A DNA stretch of 64,000 nucleotides, taken from assembly GCF_016583835.1 (NCBI RefSeq), contig NZ_NRRW01000007.1:40203-104202 (forward strand), given 5' to 3'. This DNA comes from Thiococcus pfennigii (GTDB taxonomy: Bacteria > Pseudomonadota > Gammaproteobacteria > Chromatiales > Chromatiaceae). Positions within the stretch are counted from its first letter, which is position 1; each line of letters opens with the position of its first letter. The position numbers were made by a program, and so were the translations under genes. Of this stretch, positions 47,224-57,155 are shown in pieces. The notes beneath the pieces are model-generated. The model worked only from the letters and a program-made list of their open reading frames with translations. It did no database searches and was not told the DNA's origin.

Positions 47224-47499
47224 TTTCGGTCTTGTTCATGGGCTTGGCGTTCATGTTCGGTGGCTGGCTGGGCACCGATGATCCTGGTCTGGTCGTTTCG
47301 CCTCGTACAGGCGATAAGCAATATCCGTTTCTGGCTCGATCAGACTACTCGGATATATCGATTTTCCGCCCCTCAGCATGTTCATGCTAGAAGGGTCGAC
47401 GTATAACGGATCGTTGATGAACGTGGTCGCCTCTTCAAAAGGAAAACCGCGCTTTGCAATGTGACGTATTGCTTTGTCAGGGTCCCAATCGAAGCTCAT
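47214..47499 (-). pseudogene. Frameshifted BrnT-family toxin remnant
   Basis: The frame from ATG 47499 reads SFDWDPDKAIRHIAKRGFPFEEATTFINDP, a BrnT N terminus. The BrnT C-terminal half continues in another frame: ENRYIRVV, then a stop, then SSQKRILLIACTRRNDQTRIIGAQPATEHERQAHEQ. One frameshift plus one in-frame stop therefore separate the halves. No brnA antitoxin gene follows. It is a decayed type II toxin gene, probably non-functional. Confidence 0.8.
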
Positions 47500-48087
47500 C
47501 GGCGGTGCGATAAGATGGATTGCGATGTGCCTGGAAACGGGGTGACTTTGTCTCGTGGACCGACGGCGCGGTGCGCGGTGTCGGTTTGGCACGCGTGCCA
47601 AGTTGGCGCCGCCCGTCGGTGATCAGGCGCTCGACTCCGTTCCGCCGCCCGTGCGGCACGCCGAGGAGCGATCGCCATCGACGGATGCCCTCACTCCCTC
47701 ATTGCCGACGGGTTCCCCGGCGGCGCGGGGGCGGCACCCGGGAAAACGCCAGGGGATGCTTTACAGTAACCCGGCAGACGCTCGACGTCCTGGCTGTCGC
47801 CGCTTCGCCACGTTGGTTCATCGCAGCGCGAAGCGCCCGGCTTGCCGTCGACATCGACGAAGGGGGCGCCGCGGGCGAGGCTCCGGTTTCTCGCCTCATC
47901 GCACCGCGGGTTTTGTGGATGTCCGCCTTTATCCAGCAGGATATGCCACGAGGCGAGACCCTGCCGGCTAAGCAGCCCAAATTCTCTTGGTGGCCATTCT
48001 AGGCTCGAGTCCGGGCTAACCTTAAGCTTGGGTGCGAGTCACTAGCTACCACCCAGCTCGAGCAGTCAAAGATGGGAGGGGCTTGCG
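47500..48087. other. Spacer without supported gene
   Basis: 588 bp in the accessory region. Open frames of up to 160 codons exist on the plus strand, but their amino-acid composition is that of GC-rich shadow frames and they lack ribosome sites. Nothing recognisable was found. Confidence 0.45.
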
Positions 48088-48656
48088 ATGTCGAGACTTG
48101 CGTGTCCAGCGGCATTTTCGCTCGTGTCGCTGTTTCTGACTTTCAGTGGTGCACACGCCGACTGCACCATCAATCCTGGTTTCGAAGGGCTCAACAAGTC
48201 GGTATACAGGGTTTCCCGGTTCCTGAGACATCTCCGGTGCAGGGTGTTGCGCGCCTGCATATCGAGCAGCTCGATGAGGCCCTCGCTGACAATGCCAATG
48301 TCTTCATTGATGTGCGTCCGCCCGCCTTCTTCGATGCCTGCCGGCTGAAAGGCTCGGTGAATCTCGAATACACGTTTTCCGGTCCGCAGGGTGAGAAGAT
48401 GTACAAGACGGATAGGCGAGTGACCGAGCCAGTGTTAGAGGAATTCATCGCTCAGGGCAGGATCATCGTGTTCTTCTGTAATGATTCCTTTAGTGCGCGA
48501 GGATGCCATCGAGCGGCGAATGCGGTGATAACGGCTGTCTGTGATTGGGGACTGCCTACGAATGCCGTGAAATGGTTTGGCGAAGTTGTCTCGGGCACCG
48601 TGCCAACGCGTCCGGATCTGGTCGAAGGTACCAAATGCGAGCCACCCTGGCACTGA
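48088..48656 (+). pseudogene. Periplasmic rhodanese-domain protein with a one-base frameshift
   Basis: ATG 48088 has a good site (GGGAGGGG) and encodes a signal peptide (SRLACPAAFSLVSLFLTFSGAHA) followed by DCTINPGFEGLNK. At about 48198 the coherent sequence continues in the frame one base back: VGIQGFPVPETSPVQGVARL, then a rhodanese domain (EALADNANVFIDVRPPAFFDACRLKGSVNLEY ... IIVFFCNDSFSARGCHRAANAV, catalytic-cysteine position). One missing base in AACAAGTCGG explains everything. It is either a pseudogene or a sequencing error; composition is lower in GC than the flanks. Confidence 0.75.
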
Positions 48657-48892
48657 GGATGGTGGCCAAGAAGTAGGGACTGTGCGGCCCGGCAAGGCCG
48701 CACGCGAAAAGTACGCGAGAATGGGGACAGTCCATGAGGTATCCCCGCTGAGGCTGATCGCACTCAGTCGATGCCATCGGGCCACTGGATGAATGGGCCG
48801 TGAGTGACCATGATGCGCTGCTCGCCGAGTGAGGGACTGGGGGGCGGATTTTTGGGGATACCTCAGGGTCTGTCCACGTTTTTTCCAACCTT

Positions 48893-49483
48893 TCAACGGG
48901 ATGTTGCCGACAAAACCCTCCTTCGATAGAAAATTAATAGCACAAGAAGAATACATGTCGCGGCCATGGCGGCAGGGAACAGGACCGTGGCAACGGAGTA
49001 GGTCTCCAGGGCCATGACCACCACGCTGTTGCGCGCCGCAAAGACGCCGAAGAACGGCAACGATTCAGAATGGGGGGCTGCATAGACCTTCCTGACTGTT
49101 GGCCCAAAGCCGAAGAGGTCTACAACGGTGAGCACAACCACGGCCCACATGGGATCGGAGGTCGCATACCAGAGTGGAAGAGACGAGATTGCGGCGATCA
49201 GGAAAAACCAATCCGATCCCGTGATCGTGAGATCCGCCCGCTTGACATAGGCAAGTAGGACTATCAGGAGCGTGATTGCGCTGGAAACTCCGATCGGCCA
49301 GGCTCCTGCGCCTCCACCGGCCTGGACCTGAGCGAGGAAGACCACACCGGTCGTACTTCCCCAAATGACCCAGGAAAACACGTGGGGCTTCACTCTTCCT
49401 TGGACGATGCCGAGTAGATACGGATAGAACCCCACGAATGTCAGCGTGATGGCGACGGCACTGAGGAACTCTTTATCGAGCAT
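48893..49483 (-). CDS. Conserved multi-span membrane protein of unknown function
   Basis: 196 residues with about six to seven membrane helices. It starts FLSAVAITLTFVGFYPYLLGIVQGRVKPHVFSWVIWGSTTGVVFLAQ; GGGAGAWPIGVSSAITLLIV, SSLPLWYATSDPMWAVVVLTVVDLFGFGPTVRKVY and VVVMALETYSVATVLFPA follow. Two related halves around conserved PHVFSW/WIWG and DLFGFGPT motifs are reminiscent of PQ-loop transporters, but that is inference. The ATG lies inside the last codons of the small gene upstream, suggesting translational coupling; no separate ribosome site is visible. Confidence 0.75.
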   Translation of the reverse strand: MLDKEFLSAVAITLTFVGFYPYLLGIVQGRVKPHVFSWVIWGSTTGVVFLAQVQAGGGAGAWPIGVSSAITLLIVLLAYVKRADLTITGSDWFFLIAAISSLPLWYATSDPMWAVVVLTVVDLFGFGPTVRKVYAAPHSESLPFFGVFAARNSVVVMALETYSVATVLFPAAMAATCILLVLLIFYRRRVLSATSR

Positions 49484-49744
49484 AGTGCGGCAACCCCGCA
49501 GCGCCTAACCCGACTGGCCCAGACTCGATCTCCCGCAGCACCAACTCCGGCGCCGCACCGACGTCGACCGAGACGCGGGCACCGGTGCCCCCTGATTGAC
49601 GAGCCCTTTGATCCCGTTGACGGCGATCTCGCTGAGATCGTCGCGATCGAGGGTGGCGAAGAAGAAGCCCTCCCAATCGCCGTGCGCCGTCGCCGTCTGG
49701 GCCTCGGCGACAGTGTCTGTGTTCTGGGGTGTCGTTCGCGCCAT
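49473..49744 (-). pseudogene. Small gene, probably frameshifted, coupled to the membrane protein gene
   Basis: ATG 49744 has an excellent site (GAGGAGAAG) and reads ARTTPQNTDTVAEAQTATAHGDWEGFFFATLDRDDLSEIAVNGIKGLVN up to about 49590. That frame then turns arginine/serine-rich and stops at 49505. The other frame from about 49590 reads ARVSVDVGAAPELVLREIES and stops at 49473, overlapping the next gene's start. A single shift would give a protein of about 90 residues. I do not recognise the family. If no shift exists, the product is a 79-residue protein. Confidence 0.5.
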
Positions 49745-49779
49745 CGCCCTTCTCCTCGAATGATCGGCCAGCCGCTACA

Positions 49780-49806
49780 GGGCGCCTTGACAAATTCGAG
49801 GCGCCC
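49780..49806. repeat. Hairpin GGGCGCCTTGA...TTCGAGGCGCCC
   Basis: An 8-bp perfect stem (GGGCGCCT/AGGCGCCC) extended by a wobble pair. It is related to the 47199-47223 hairpin and is placed 23 bp before the three-hairpin repeat. Confidence 0.6.
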
Positions 49807-49828
49807 CGCGGGGCAAGGATGCCCCACG

Positions 49829-49932
49829 ATTTGCAGTCGCCTAAGCGACCGAAAATAAAGCGAAGCGGAGATCGCATCTTCGCTTCGCGTCTTGAAAAAT
49901 TGCCCGGATGGCAATTTTTTCAAGGTCCCCTG
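49829..49932. repeat. 104-bp three-hairpin repeat (copy A)
   Basis: Aligned to 57670-57772 it differs at about ten positions and one T. It contains three successive hairpins: CAGTCGC-CTAA-GCGAC; GCGAAGCG...CGCTTCGC; and TTGAAAAATTGCC-CGGAT-GGCAATTTTTTCAA. There is no open frame in common. The spacer around it (49745-50263) has no supported gene on the plus strand. Confidence 0.82.
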
Positions 49933-50263
49933 CAATCGCACGACTGGCGCCTTTGGCCCCTGATCATGCGGCCTTTTCGGCCGGAGGCGCCGCCCGCGGT
50001 CGTGGCCCTGCCGAGGGGTGAGGTCGTCATGCGTTGCGTTTCTCGGTGATCTCGCTCGCGACCCTGCCGATCGCCTACATTATGCTTGCGCACCCCGCTT
50101 GGTTTCGGGGCTGGGTGGATCGCGCTCTTCTGGGGGGCAGACCCCGATTTCGCTCTTGCTGCCCGGATCTCCTCTGTGGACGGCACAATGGTCGGCCCGT
50201 GGTCGGTGACCCCGAGTGCCGTTGGTGGCGGCTACGAAACCAAGTAGGCTGGGAGACCCTTCG

Positions 50264-51898
50264 ATGAGAAAGATCGCCGTCGCCCACTGGGCGGATCTGA
50301 AGCCCGCCACACCCGCCTATGCGCTGGTCGCGAACGTCGACCTCGTAGTCATCCGCTGGCCAGAGCCTGTCGTTGACGGCGAGCCCGGCGTGTCGGTGCT
50401 CTACGGCCGGTGCCTGCATCGGGACGCACTGCTCGCGGACGGCCAGGTGCGCGGCGAGGATCTGGTCTGCGGCCTGCATAACTGGGACTACCGCTACCGC
50501 ACCGGCGTCAGCGCCTACAACCCCGAGGAGCGGCTCGCCAGGTTCACCGCCTGGGTCGAGGACGACGCCGTGTGGGTCGACGCCGACGAGATCGCCGCTT
50601 GGGAGCGGGACAACCCCCGAGCCTACGACCGCACGGCCTACCTCGGCCTCTACGACGACCATCACGGTGCCGCCGAAGAGCCCCATAACGCCTTCATCCG
50701 CCGGCTGGCCAAGGAAGGCTTGAGCAAGCTCGGCCACCACGGGCCAATCGACGCCATGGGCGTGCCCTACGACCAGCTGCCGCGTTGGGCGGACATCCAG
50801 ATCCTGACGGCACAGCTGCACCGCCTGCCACTGCCCGACGACGAGCCCGTCGGTACGGACGTCATCATCGGCCCAGCCGCCAAGAAGCCGCTTCGCCTGG
50901 CGATCCCCCTCATGGTCTCGGACATGAGCTTCGGCGCCCTGTCCGAAGAGGCCAAGGTCGCGCTCGCCCGCGGTGCCGAGCTGGCCGGCACCGGCATCGG
51001 CTCCGGCGAAGGGGGGATGCTCCCCGAAGAACAGGCGGAGAACAGCCGCTACTTCTACGAGTTGGCCTCGGCGCGCTTCGGCTTTTCGATGGACAAGGTG
51101 GTCAAGGCCCAGGCATTTCATTTCAAGGGCGGCCAGGGGGCCAAGACCGGCACCGGCGGCCACCTACCGGGGGTCAAGGTGACAGGCAAGATCGCCGAGG
51201 TGCGCGGTCTCGCCGAGGGCGAGCCGGCCATCTCGCCAGCGCGTTTTCCGGACTGGCGCGGGCTTGCCGAATTCCGGGAGTTCGCCGACGCCGTGCGCGA
51301 GGCGACCGGCGGCATCCCGGTCGGCGTCAAGCTCAGCGCCCAGCACATCGAGTGGGACATCGACGCGGCACTCGAGATCGGCGTCGACTACATCATCCTC
51401 GACGGCCGCGGCGGCGGCACCGGTGCCGCGCCCCTGTTGTTCCGCGACAACATCTCGGTGCCCACCATCCCCGCGCTTGCCCGTGCGCGCCGCCACCTGG
51501 ACCGCTGCGAGGCCGATCGGGTGACACTGATCATCACCGGCGGCCTGCGGCTGCCGGCGGACTACGTCAAGGCCATGGCACTCGGGGCCGATGCCGTTGC
51601 GCTCGCCAACGCGCCCATGCAGGCCATCGGCTGCCTTGCCATGCGCGCCTGCCACACCAACAACTGCCCCGTGGGCATCGCGACGCAGAAGGATAGCCTG
51701 CGCGCTAGGCTCAAGATTCAGGAGTCCGCCGAACAGCTTTGCCGCTTCTTCCTCGCCGCGACCGAGCTGATGCAGGTCATGGCCCGTGCGTGCGGGCACG
51801 ACCACCTCAACAAGCTGAGCCCGGAGGACCTGACCACCTTCGACCGCGACATGGCGCACCTGGCCGGCATTCCCTACGCCGGACTCGCCCTCGGCTGA
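50264..51898 (+). CDS. Rieske-domain / glutamate-synthase-like FMN oxidoreductase
   Basis: 544 residues. Residues 1-110 look like a Rieske ferredoxin: CLH (GRCLHRD) and C..H (CGLHNWDYRY) supply the 2Fe-2S ligands. Residues 150-540 match the GltB FMN-binding domain: LMVSDMSFGALSEEAKVALARGAELAG, GEGGMLPEE, HFKGGQGAKTGTGGHLPG, VGVKLSAQHIE, DGRGGGTGAAPL, and the 3Fe-4S-type cysteines in MRACHTNNCPVGIATQ. It lacks the glutaminase domain, so an archaeal-type or non-glutamate FMN oxidoreductase function is likely; the substrate is unknown. CTGGGAGA precedes the ATG. Confidence 0.88.
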   Translation: MRKIAVAHWADLKPATPAYALVANVDLVVIRWPEPVVDGEPGVSVLYGRCLHRDALLADGQVRGEDLVCGLHNWDYRYRTGVSAYNPEERLARFTAWVEDDAVWVDADEIAAWERDNPRAYDRTAYLGLYDDHHGAAEEPHNAFIRRLAKEGLSKLGHHGPIDAMGVPYDQLPRWADIQILTAQLHRLPLPDDEPVGTDVIIGPAAKKPLRLAIPLMVSDMSFGALSEEAKVALARGAELAGTGIGSGEGGMLPEEQAENSRYFYELASARFGFSMDKVVKAQAFHFKGGQGAKTGTGGHLPGVKVTGKIAEVRGLAEGEPAISPARFPDWRGLAEFREFADAVREATGGIPVGVKLSAQHIEWDIDAALEIGVDYIILDGRGGGTGAAPLLFRDNISVPTIPALARARRHLDRCEADRVTLIITGGLRLPADYVKAMALGADAVALANAPMQAIGCLAMRACHTNNCPVGIATQKDSLRARLKIQESAEQLCRFFLAATELMQVMARACGHDHLNKLSPEDLTTFDRDMAHLAGIPYAGLALG

Positions 51899-51916
51899 CG
51901 TCCTGGAGACAACCCG

Positions 51917-52054
51917 ATGACGAACCGACCCGGCGGCCTCGTCTCGCACAAGGTGCCGGTCCTCATCGTCCTCATTGACCGCCTCCCGCCGGTCACCACG
52001 GGAGGTGAGGTGGTACGAAGCGCCAGCGCATTCGATGCGTAGAGGTCGCGCCAT
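51917..52054 (-). pseudogene. RAYT (REP-associated tyrosine transposase) N-terminal remnant, copy 1
   Basis: From ATG 52054 the minus strand reads MARPLRIECAGASYHLTSRGDRREAV, the start of Y1 transposases of the RAYT/TnpA_REP group, then NEDDEDRHLVRDEA. After about 46 residues similarity ends and the frame runs antisense into the GltB-like gene. The catalytic HUH/tyrosine part is missing. A similar fragment in the same orientation lies at 53800-53943. Confidence 0.85.
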
Positions 52055-52139
52055 GTTCCCGTTTCTAGTCAGGTTGTCGCTCTGCTACGAAGCGAGAACC
52101 CTTCCTTCCTTGCGCTGACCGGGACGGCACGCGACTCGC

Positions 52140-53426
52140 TCAGCGCCGCCGCAACAGCAGCCAGACCCCGAATACCATGATGCCCAGGTTCACGGCCGCG
52201 ATCAGGAAGAACGGAGCGCCCTTGCCGACCGAATCGTAGAACCAGCCGCCGAACGCGGTCGTGAACAGGATGCCGAGTGAGGCGCAGATGCCGGCCAGGC
52301 CGAATACCGCGCCTCGCACCTCGATCGGCGCCTCCTGCCCGAGCACGGTCTGGCTCGCGATGATCGCCGAGATCTGGCCCAAGCCCAGCAGGATCGCGAC
52401 AGGGATGATGGCTGGACTCGTCGGGTCGCCGACCAGTCCGCCCGCGAAATAGCCGATGCCGGCGATCGCCATCGCTAGGACGCCGGCTATGATGCGGTTT
52501 GTCCTGTCCAGCAGCAGGCCGAACAGGATCGCGAACAGCAGCCCCGAGACGCTCGCGGTCACATAGGGCTTGGTCGCCAGTGACGCGGCCTCGGCAATCG
52601 ACAGGCCCTGCGCGATCGCGGTCTGCTGCAGCCGTGCGGAAAAGAACGTGCCGAGCACGATGCGGTCGGCGAACGAGACGAACTGCAGCAGGCAGGCGAA
52701 CCAAATCTTGGGGTTCGCCCTGGCCGCCGCGACGCCCGTGCGCAGCAGCACCAGCAACGGCTCGTGCTTGCCGAGGTGACTCGGCGTACCACGGCGCAGG
52801 CCCAACCAGCAGACGAGTGCCGTGAGCAGGCAAAGCCCGGCGGCGATGCCAAGCGTGATGCGCCCGGCCATGACCGCGTCCATGCCGCCGGACGCGAGCC
52901 GCTGCGGCACGCGGCCGAGCACCAGCACGGCCAGCGTCGCGCCGAGCCCCTGGCAGAACCCCGTGATGCCGACCAGCAGACCGCGCGACTTGTCCTTCGG
53001 CGTGTCGGCCAGCACGGTCGCGAGCATGGTGCCGACTGCGGCGACGCCGACCGAAAAGAACAACGCGCAGGCGAGTAGCTGCGGGACCGTGCGGGCCAGC
53101 GGGTAGAGAAAGAAACCCGCGGCGAGCCAGACGAATCCGAGCGCGTAGACGGGCCTACGGCCGATCTTGTCGGCGAGCGCGCCGAAGGGCGCAACGAGCA
53201 GCAGCGAGACGATCTCGTTGCTGAAGCCGAGCAGGCCCAGCACGCGACCTTGTGCGTTCTCGGGGATCTGCAGGTTCGCGTTCAGCAGGTAGGGCTGTAT
53301 GAAGCTGACGAAGGCCAGCATGCCGATCGTGATGAAGGCCGCGAACAGGTAAGTTGCGGCGTTCATTGGCGTGTAGCCGGGTGCGAGATGAATGGGCCCG
53401 AAGCGACGATCGAGGCTGGAGCTCAA
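52140..53426 (-). CDS. Major facilitator superfamily transporter
   Basis: 428 residues with 12 predicted helices. The loop 2-3 motif is FGALADKIGRRPVYALG (MFS motif A), repeated as FGLLLDRTNRIIAG after helix 8. A TTG at 53426 is preferred: GGGAG lies about nine bases upstream and the resulting LSSSLDRRFGPIHLAPGYTPMNAATYLFAA looks coding; ATG 53366 is an alternative without a ribosome site. The substrate cannot be read from the sequence. The gene is flanked by RAYT remnants in direct orientation, suggesting it moved in as a cassette. Confidence 0.88.
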   Translation of the reverse strand: MSSSLDRRFGPIHLAPGYTPMNAATYLFAAFITIGMLAFVSFIQPYLLNANLQIPENAQGRVLGLLGFSNEIVSLLLVAPFGALADKIGRRPVYALGFVWLAAGFFLYPLARTVPQLLACALFFSVGVAAVGTMLATVLADTPKDKSRGLLVGITGFCQGLGATLAVLVLGRVPQRLASGGMDAVMAGRITLGIAAGLCLLTALVCWLGLRRGTPSHLGKHEPLLVLLRTGVAAARANPKIWFACLLQFVSFADRIVLGTFFSARLQQTAIAQGLSIAEAASLATKPYVTASVSGLLFAILFGLLLDRTNRIIAGVLAMAIAGIGYFAGGLVGDPTSPAIIPVAILLGLGQISAIIASQTVLGQEAPIEVRGAVFGLAGICASLGILFTTAFGGWFYDSVGKGAPFFLIAAVNLGIMVFGVWLLLRRR

Positions 53427-53535
53427 GTGCAGACTCCCGGGCCATCGGCCGCGCTGCGACGAATTGGAAAAAGGCAGGGGTAGCGACTCCGGACCGCTGC
53501 CGGGAGAGCGGCAAGCGCTTCGGTCCGAGGTGCGG

Positions 53536-53709
53536 TCAGAAGGCTCGCCACGAGGTCGGGTCGGCCCGTAGCGCAACCACTTCCGTATCGGCCACCGCTA
53601 GAAGCGCGATGGCGGGGAGCACGAGGCGCATGCCGGTGGCAGGACGCATTCTGGCGGGGCAGCCACGCACCGACGGTCGTTGTTGGGGATCTGGGGCCAA
53701 GTCTCGCAT
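53536..53709 (-). CDS. Possible small ORF upstream of the MFS gene
   Basis: 57 codons from ATG 53709, with GAGGAG about ten bases upstream. The product has an arginine/proline-rich start and one hydrophobic stretch (MRLVLPAIALLAVADTEVVAL). It is in the same orientation as the MFS gene and 110 bp before it. There is no family resemblance, so it may be only an open frame in the leader. Confidence 0.25.
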   Translation of the reverse strand: MRDLAPDPQQRPSVRGCPARMRPATGMRLVLPAIALLAVADTEVVALRADPTSWRAF

Positions 53710-53799
53710 TGTGACATATCTCCTCTGCCGGACGAGGGCGGGCACTCACAGCGACCCGCGCGATGCGATAAGGTGAGCACAGACCCTGGTTCCGCGACC

Positions 53800-53943
53800 A
53801 TGACAAGCCGACCCGTCGGCCTCGTCTCGCAGAAGGTGCCGGTCCTCGTCGTCCTCATAGACCGCTTCCCGCCGGTCACCACGGGAGGTGAGGTGGTACG
53901 AAGCGCCACCGAATTCGATGCGCAGGTCACGCCACGCTCCCAA
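53800..53943 (-). pseudogene. RAYT transposase N-terminal remnant, copy 2
   Basis: The frame LRIEFGGASYHLTSRGDRREAV, then YEDDEDRHLLRDEADG, matches copy 1 (51917-52054) with scattered substitutions at an offset of about 1883 bp. The original ATG is now GTG/CAC on the plus strand. DNA similarity extends some 20 bp beyond the start codon (AGTCAGGTT / GGTCAGGTT). Only the N-terminal 45 or so residues remain. Confidence 0.83.
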
Positions 53944-54057
53944 GTCTGGTCAGGTTCTCGGTTGGCTACAATACGAGACCCACGTGCGGTGCTCCGCAGT
54001 TCGGCCGCGGCCGCCCGCGGCGGGGCGGCGTTGGCATCGGATGGCTAGGCTTGCGCC

Positions 54058-54621
54058 TCAGACGCGGGTGATCTCCACCGGGATGGGGCGGCAGACGGTG
54101 TTGCATACCGGCGATCGCGCCTGCGCATAGGCGAGCAGGTCGTCCAGTTCTTGGGCGCTGCAGTCCGCCTTCACGTGCATGCGAATCCGGATCTGTCGGT
54201 AACCGGGATTAGCGTCCTCATCCAGGCCGAGGAGGCCCTGTAGGTCGATGTCGCCGGACAGTTCGGTCGAGAGCTCGCGGATCTCGATGCCCCGGGCTGC
54301 CGCATGCAGCACCAAGGTCGTGGTCACGCAGCCGGCCAGCGCGTGGAGCAGGTATTCGACCGGATTCGCGCCCTCGTTGCCGCCCAGCAGGACGGGTGGC
54401 TCGCCGTTCGTGTAGACGAAGTCCTCGGTGCGCGAGGTATCCTCGGCGCCGGCACCGTAGAAGTCGCGGATCGTGGAACGGTTCTCGCCGCCGCTGACCC
54501 AGCGGTTGCGTGCGCGGAACTCGAAGTGAGCGAGTTTCGGGTTGCTGCGGATTTGGTCGATGGTATCGACCATCTGCTGCCTATTCAGGCCATTGAGGGT
54601 GGTATTGGTTTGCATGTCCAT
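54058..54621 (-). CDS. OsmC-family peroxiredoxin-like protein
   Basis: 187 residues. The OsmC/Ohr fold is recognised from LGGNEGANPVEYLLHALAGCVTTTLVLHAAARG (first reactive cysteine) and the second cysteine in ARSPVCNTVCRPIPVEI. These two cysteines reduce organic or lipid hydroperoxides in family members. The N-terminal 60 residues (LNRQQMVDTIDQIRSNPKLAHFEFRARNRW) are of the longer OsmC subgroup. ATG 54621 has AGGAGG upstream. Transcription is very probably from the sigma-54 promoter at 54682-54697, under the regulator encoded just upstream. Confidence 0.93.
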   Translation of the reverse strand: MDMQTNTTLNGLNRQQMVDTIDQIRSNPKLAHFEFRARNRWVSGGENRSTIRDFYGAGAEDTSRTEDFVYTNGEPPVLLGGNEGANPVEYLLHALAGCVTTTLVLHAAARGIEIRELSTELSGDIDLQGLLGLDEDANPGYRQIRIRMHVKADCSAQELDDLLAYAQARSPVCNTVCRPIPVEITRV

Positions 54622-54681
54622 GTCGTCCTCCTGTCGAGTGCGATTGCGGAATGGCATTTTCAGATGCCTCGCTTCATCCAA

Positions 54682-54697
54682 AGCAATGGACATGCCA
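54682..54697 (-). promoter_or_regulatory. Sigma-54 (-24/-12) promoter of osmC
   Basis: On the minus strand TGGCATGTCCATTGCT matches the consensus TGGCAC-N5-TTGCW, with the invariant GG and GC separated by exactly ten bases. The osmC start is 60 bp downstream. The gene immediately upstream encodes a sigma-54 activator, and palindromes sit at the proper distance for enhancer binding. Confidence 0.88.
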
Positions 54698-54752
54698 TAG
54701 CCGAAGAATCTATATAATCATATAGATGCGAGATTTTTTGGCGGTCGTTGGG

Positions 54753-54768
54753 TCCCGAGATCTCGGGA
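54753..54768. promoter_or_regulatory. Palindromic activator site 1 (TCCCGA-N4-TCGGGA)
   Basis: TCCCGAGATCTCGGGA is a perfect palindrome, 56 bp upstream of the -24 element. It shares the half-sites with the palindrome at 54792-54807. It is probably an upstream activating sequence for the adjacent enhancer-binding protein. Confidence 0.75.
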
Positions 54769-54770
54769 AT

Positions 54771-54784
54771 CACGAGATGTCGTG
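54771..54784. promoter_or_regulatory. Related inverted repeat CACGA-N4-TCGTG
   Basis: CACGAGATGTCGTG lies between the two TCCCGA palindromes with the same N4 spacing and a shared CGA/TCG core. It may be a weaker third operator. Confidence 0.5.
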
Positions 54785-54791
54785 TCCGAGT

Positions 54792-54807
54792 TCCCGAAGC
54801 ATCGGGA
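54792..54807. promoter_or_regulatory. Palindromic activator site 2 (TCCCGA-N4-TCGGGA)
   Basis: TCCCGAAGCATCGGGA has half-sites identical to site 1 and a different centre. Its centre is 39 bp from that of site 1 and it ends 8 bp from the stop codon of the regulator gene. The repetition of the same half-sites argues for a specific DNA-binding protein. Confidence 0.75.
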
Positions 54808-54814
54808 TCGGCAT

Positions 54815-56764
<1,950 letters not shown>

Positions 56765-57155
56765 TCATTGTAGGTGGATCCTCTCACGGAGCGCGTCAAC
56801 GCACGCCTCCAAGCCGGAGCGCCGGCAGGGGGCCAGCCACGGGACTCGGTCGGGAAGGGCGTGCTCCTTGGCTGCGCGCGGCGCAACTCGACACCTGGGG
56901 CATGCGCTCTGACTGGTGCGTTCGATGACCCCTGCGCGGGCGGAGACAGGGGCGCGGATCGCCTGGCCGACCCGGAGGGCCGGCACGGCCGGCCAAGCGT
57001 TCGCTGTGCTCGTCGGTCAGTACCCTCACCGATCTTCAGCCCACCTGCATCGTGCCGCCCTTTGCCGGAGCCGTTCGAACCCGGGCTGCCGTCTGCAAGA
57101 AAATTATAATCTGCTAATATTCTCACTAAGAGAGATGCAGTGGGAGGACGCCGTG
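56765..57155. other. Spacer, divergent promoter region
   Basis: 391 bp between the sigma-54 regulator and the lipoprotein gene, which point away from each other. The right end is AT-rich (AAAATTATAATCTGC, about 57101-57114) and probably holds a -10 for the lipoprotein gene. No gene is supported. Confidence 0.45.
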
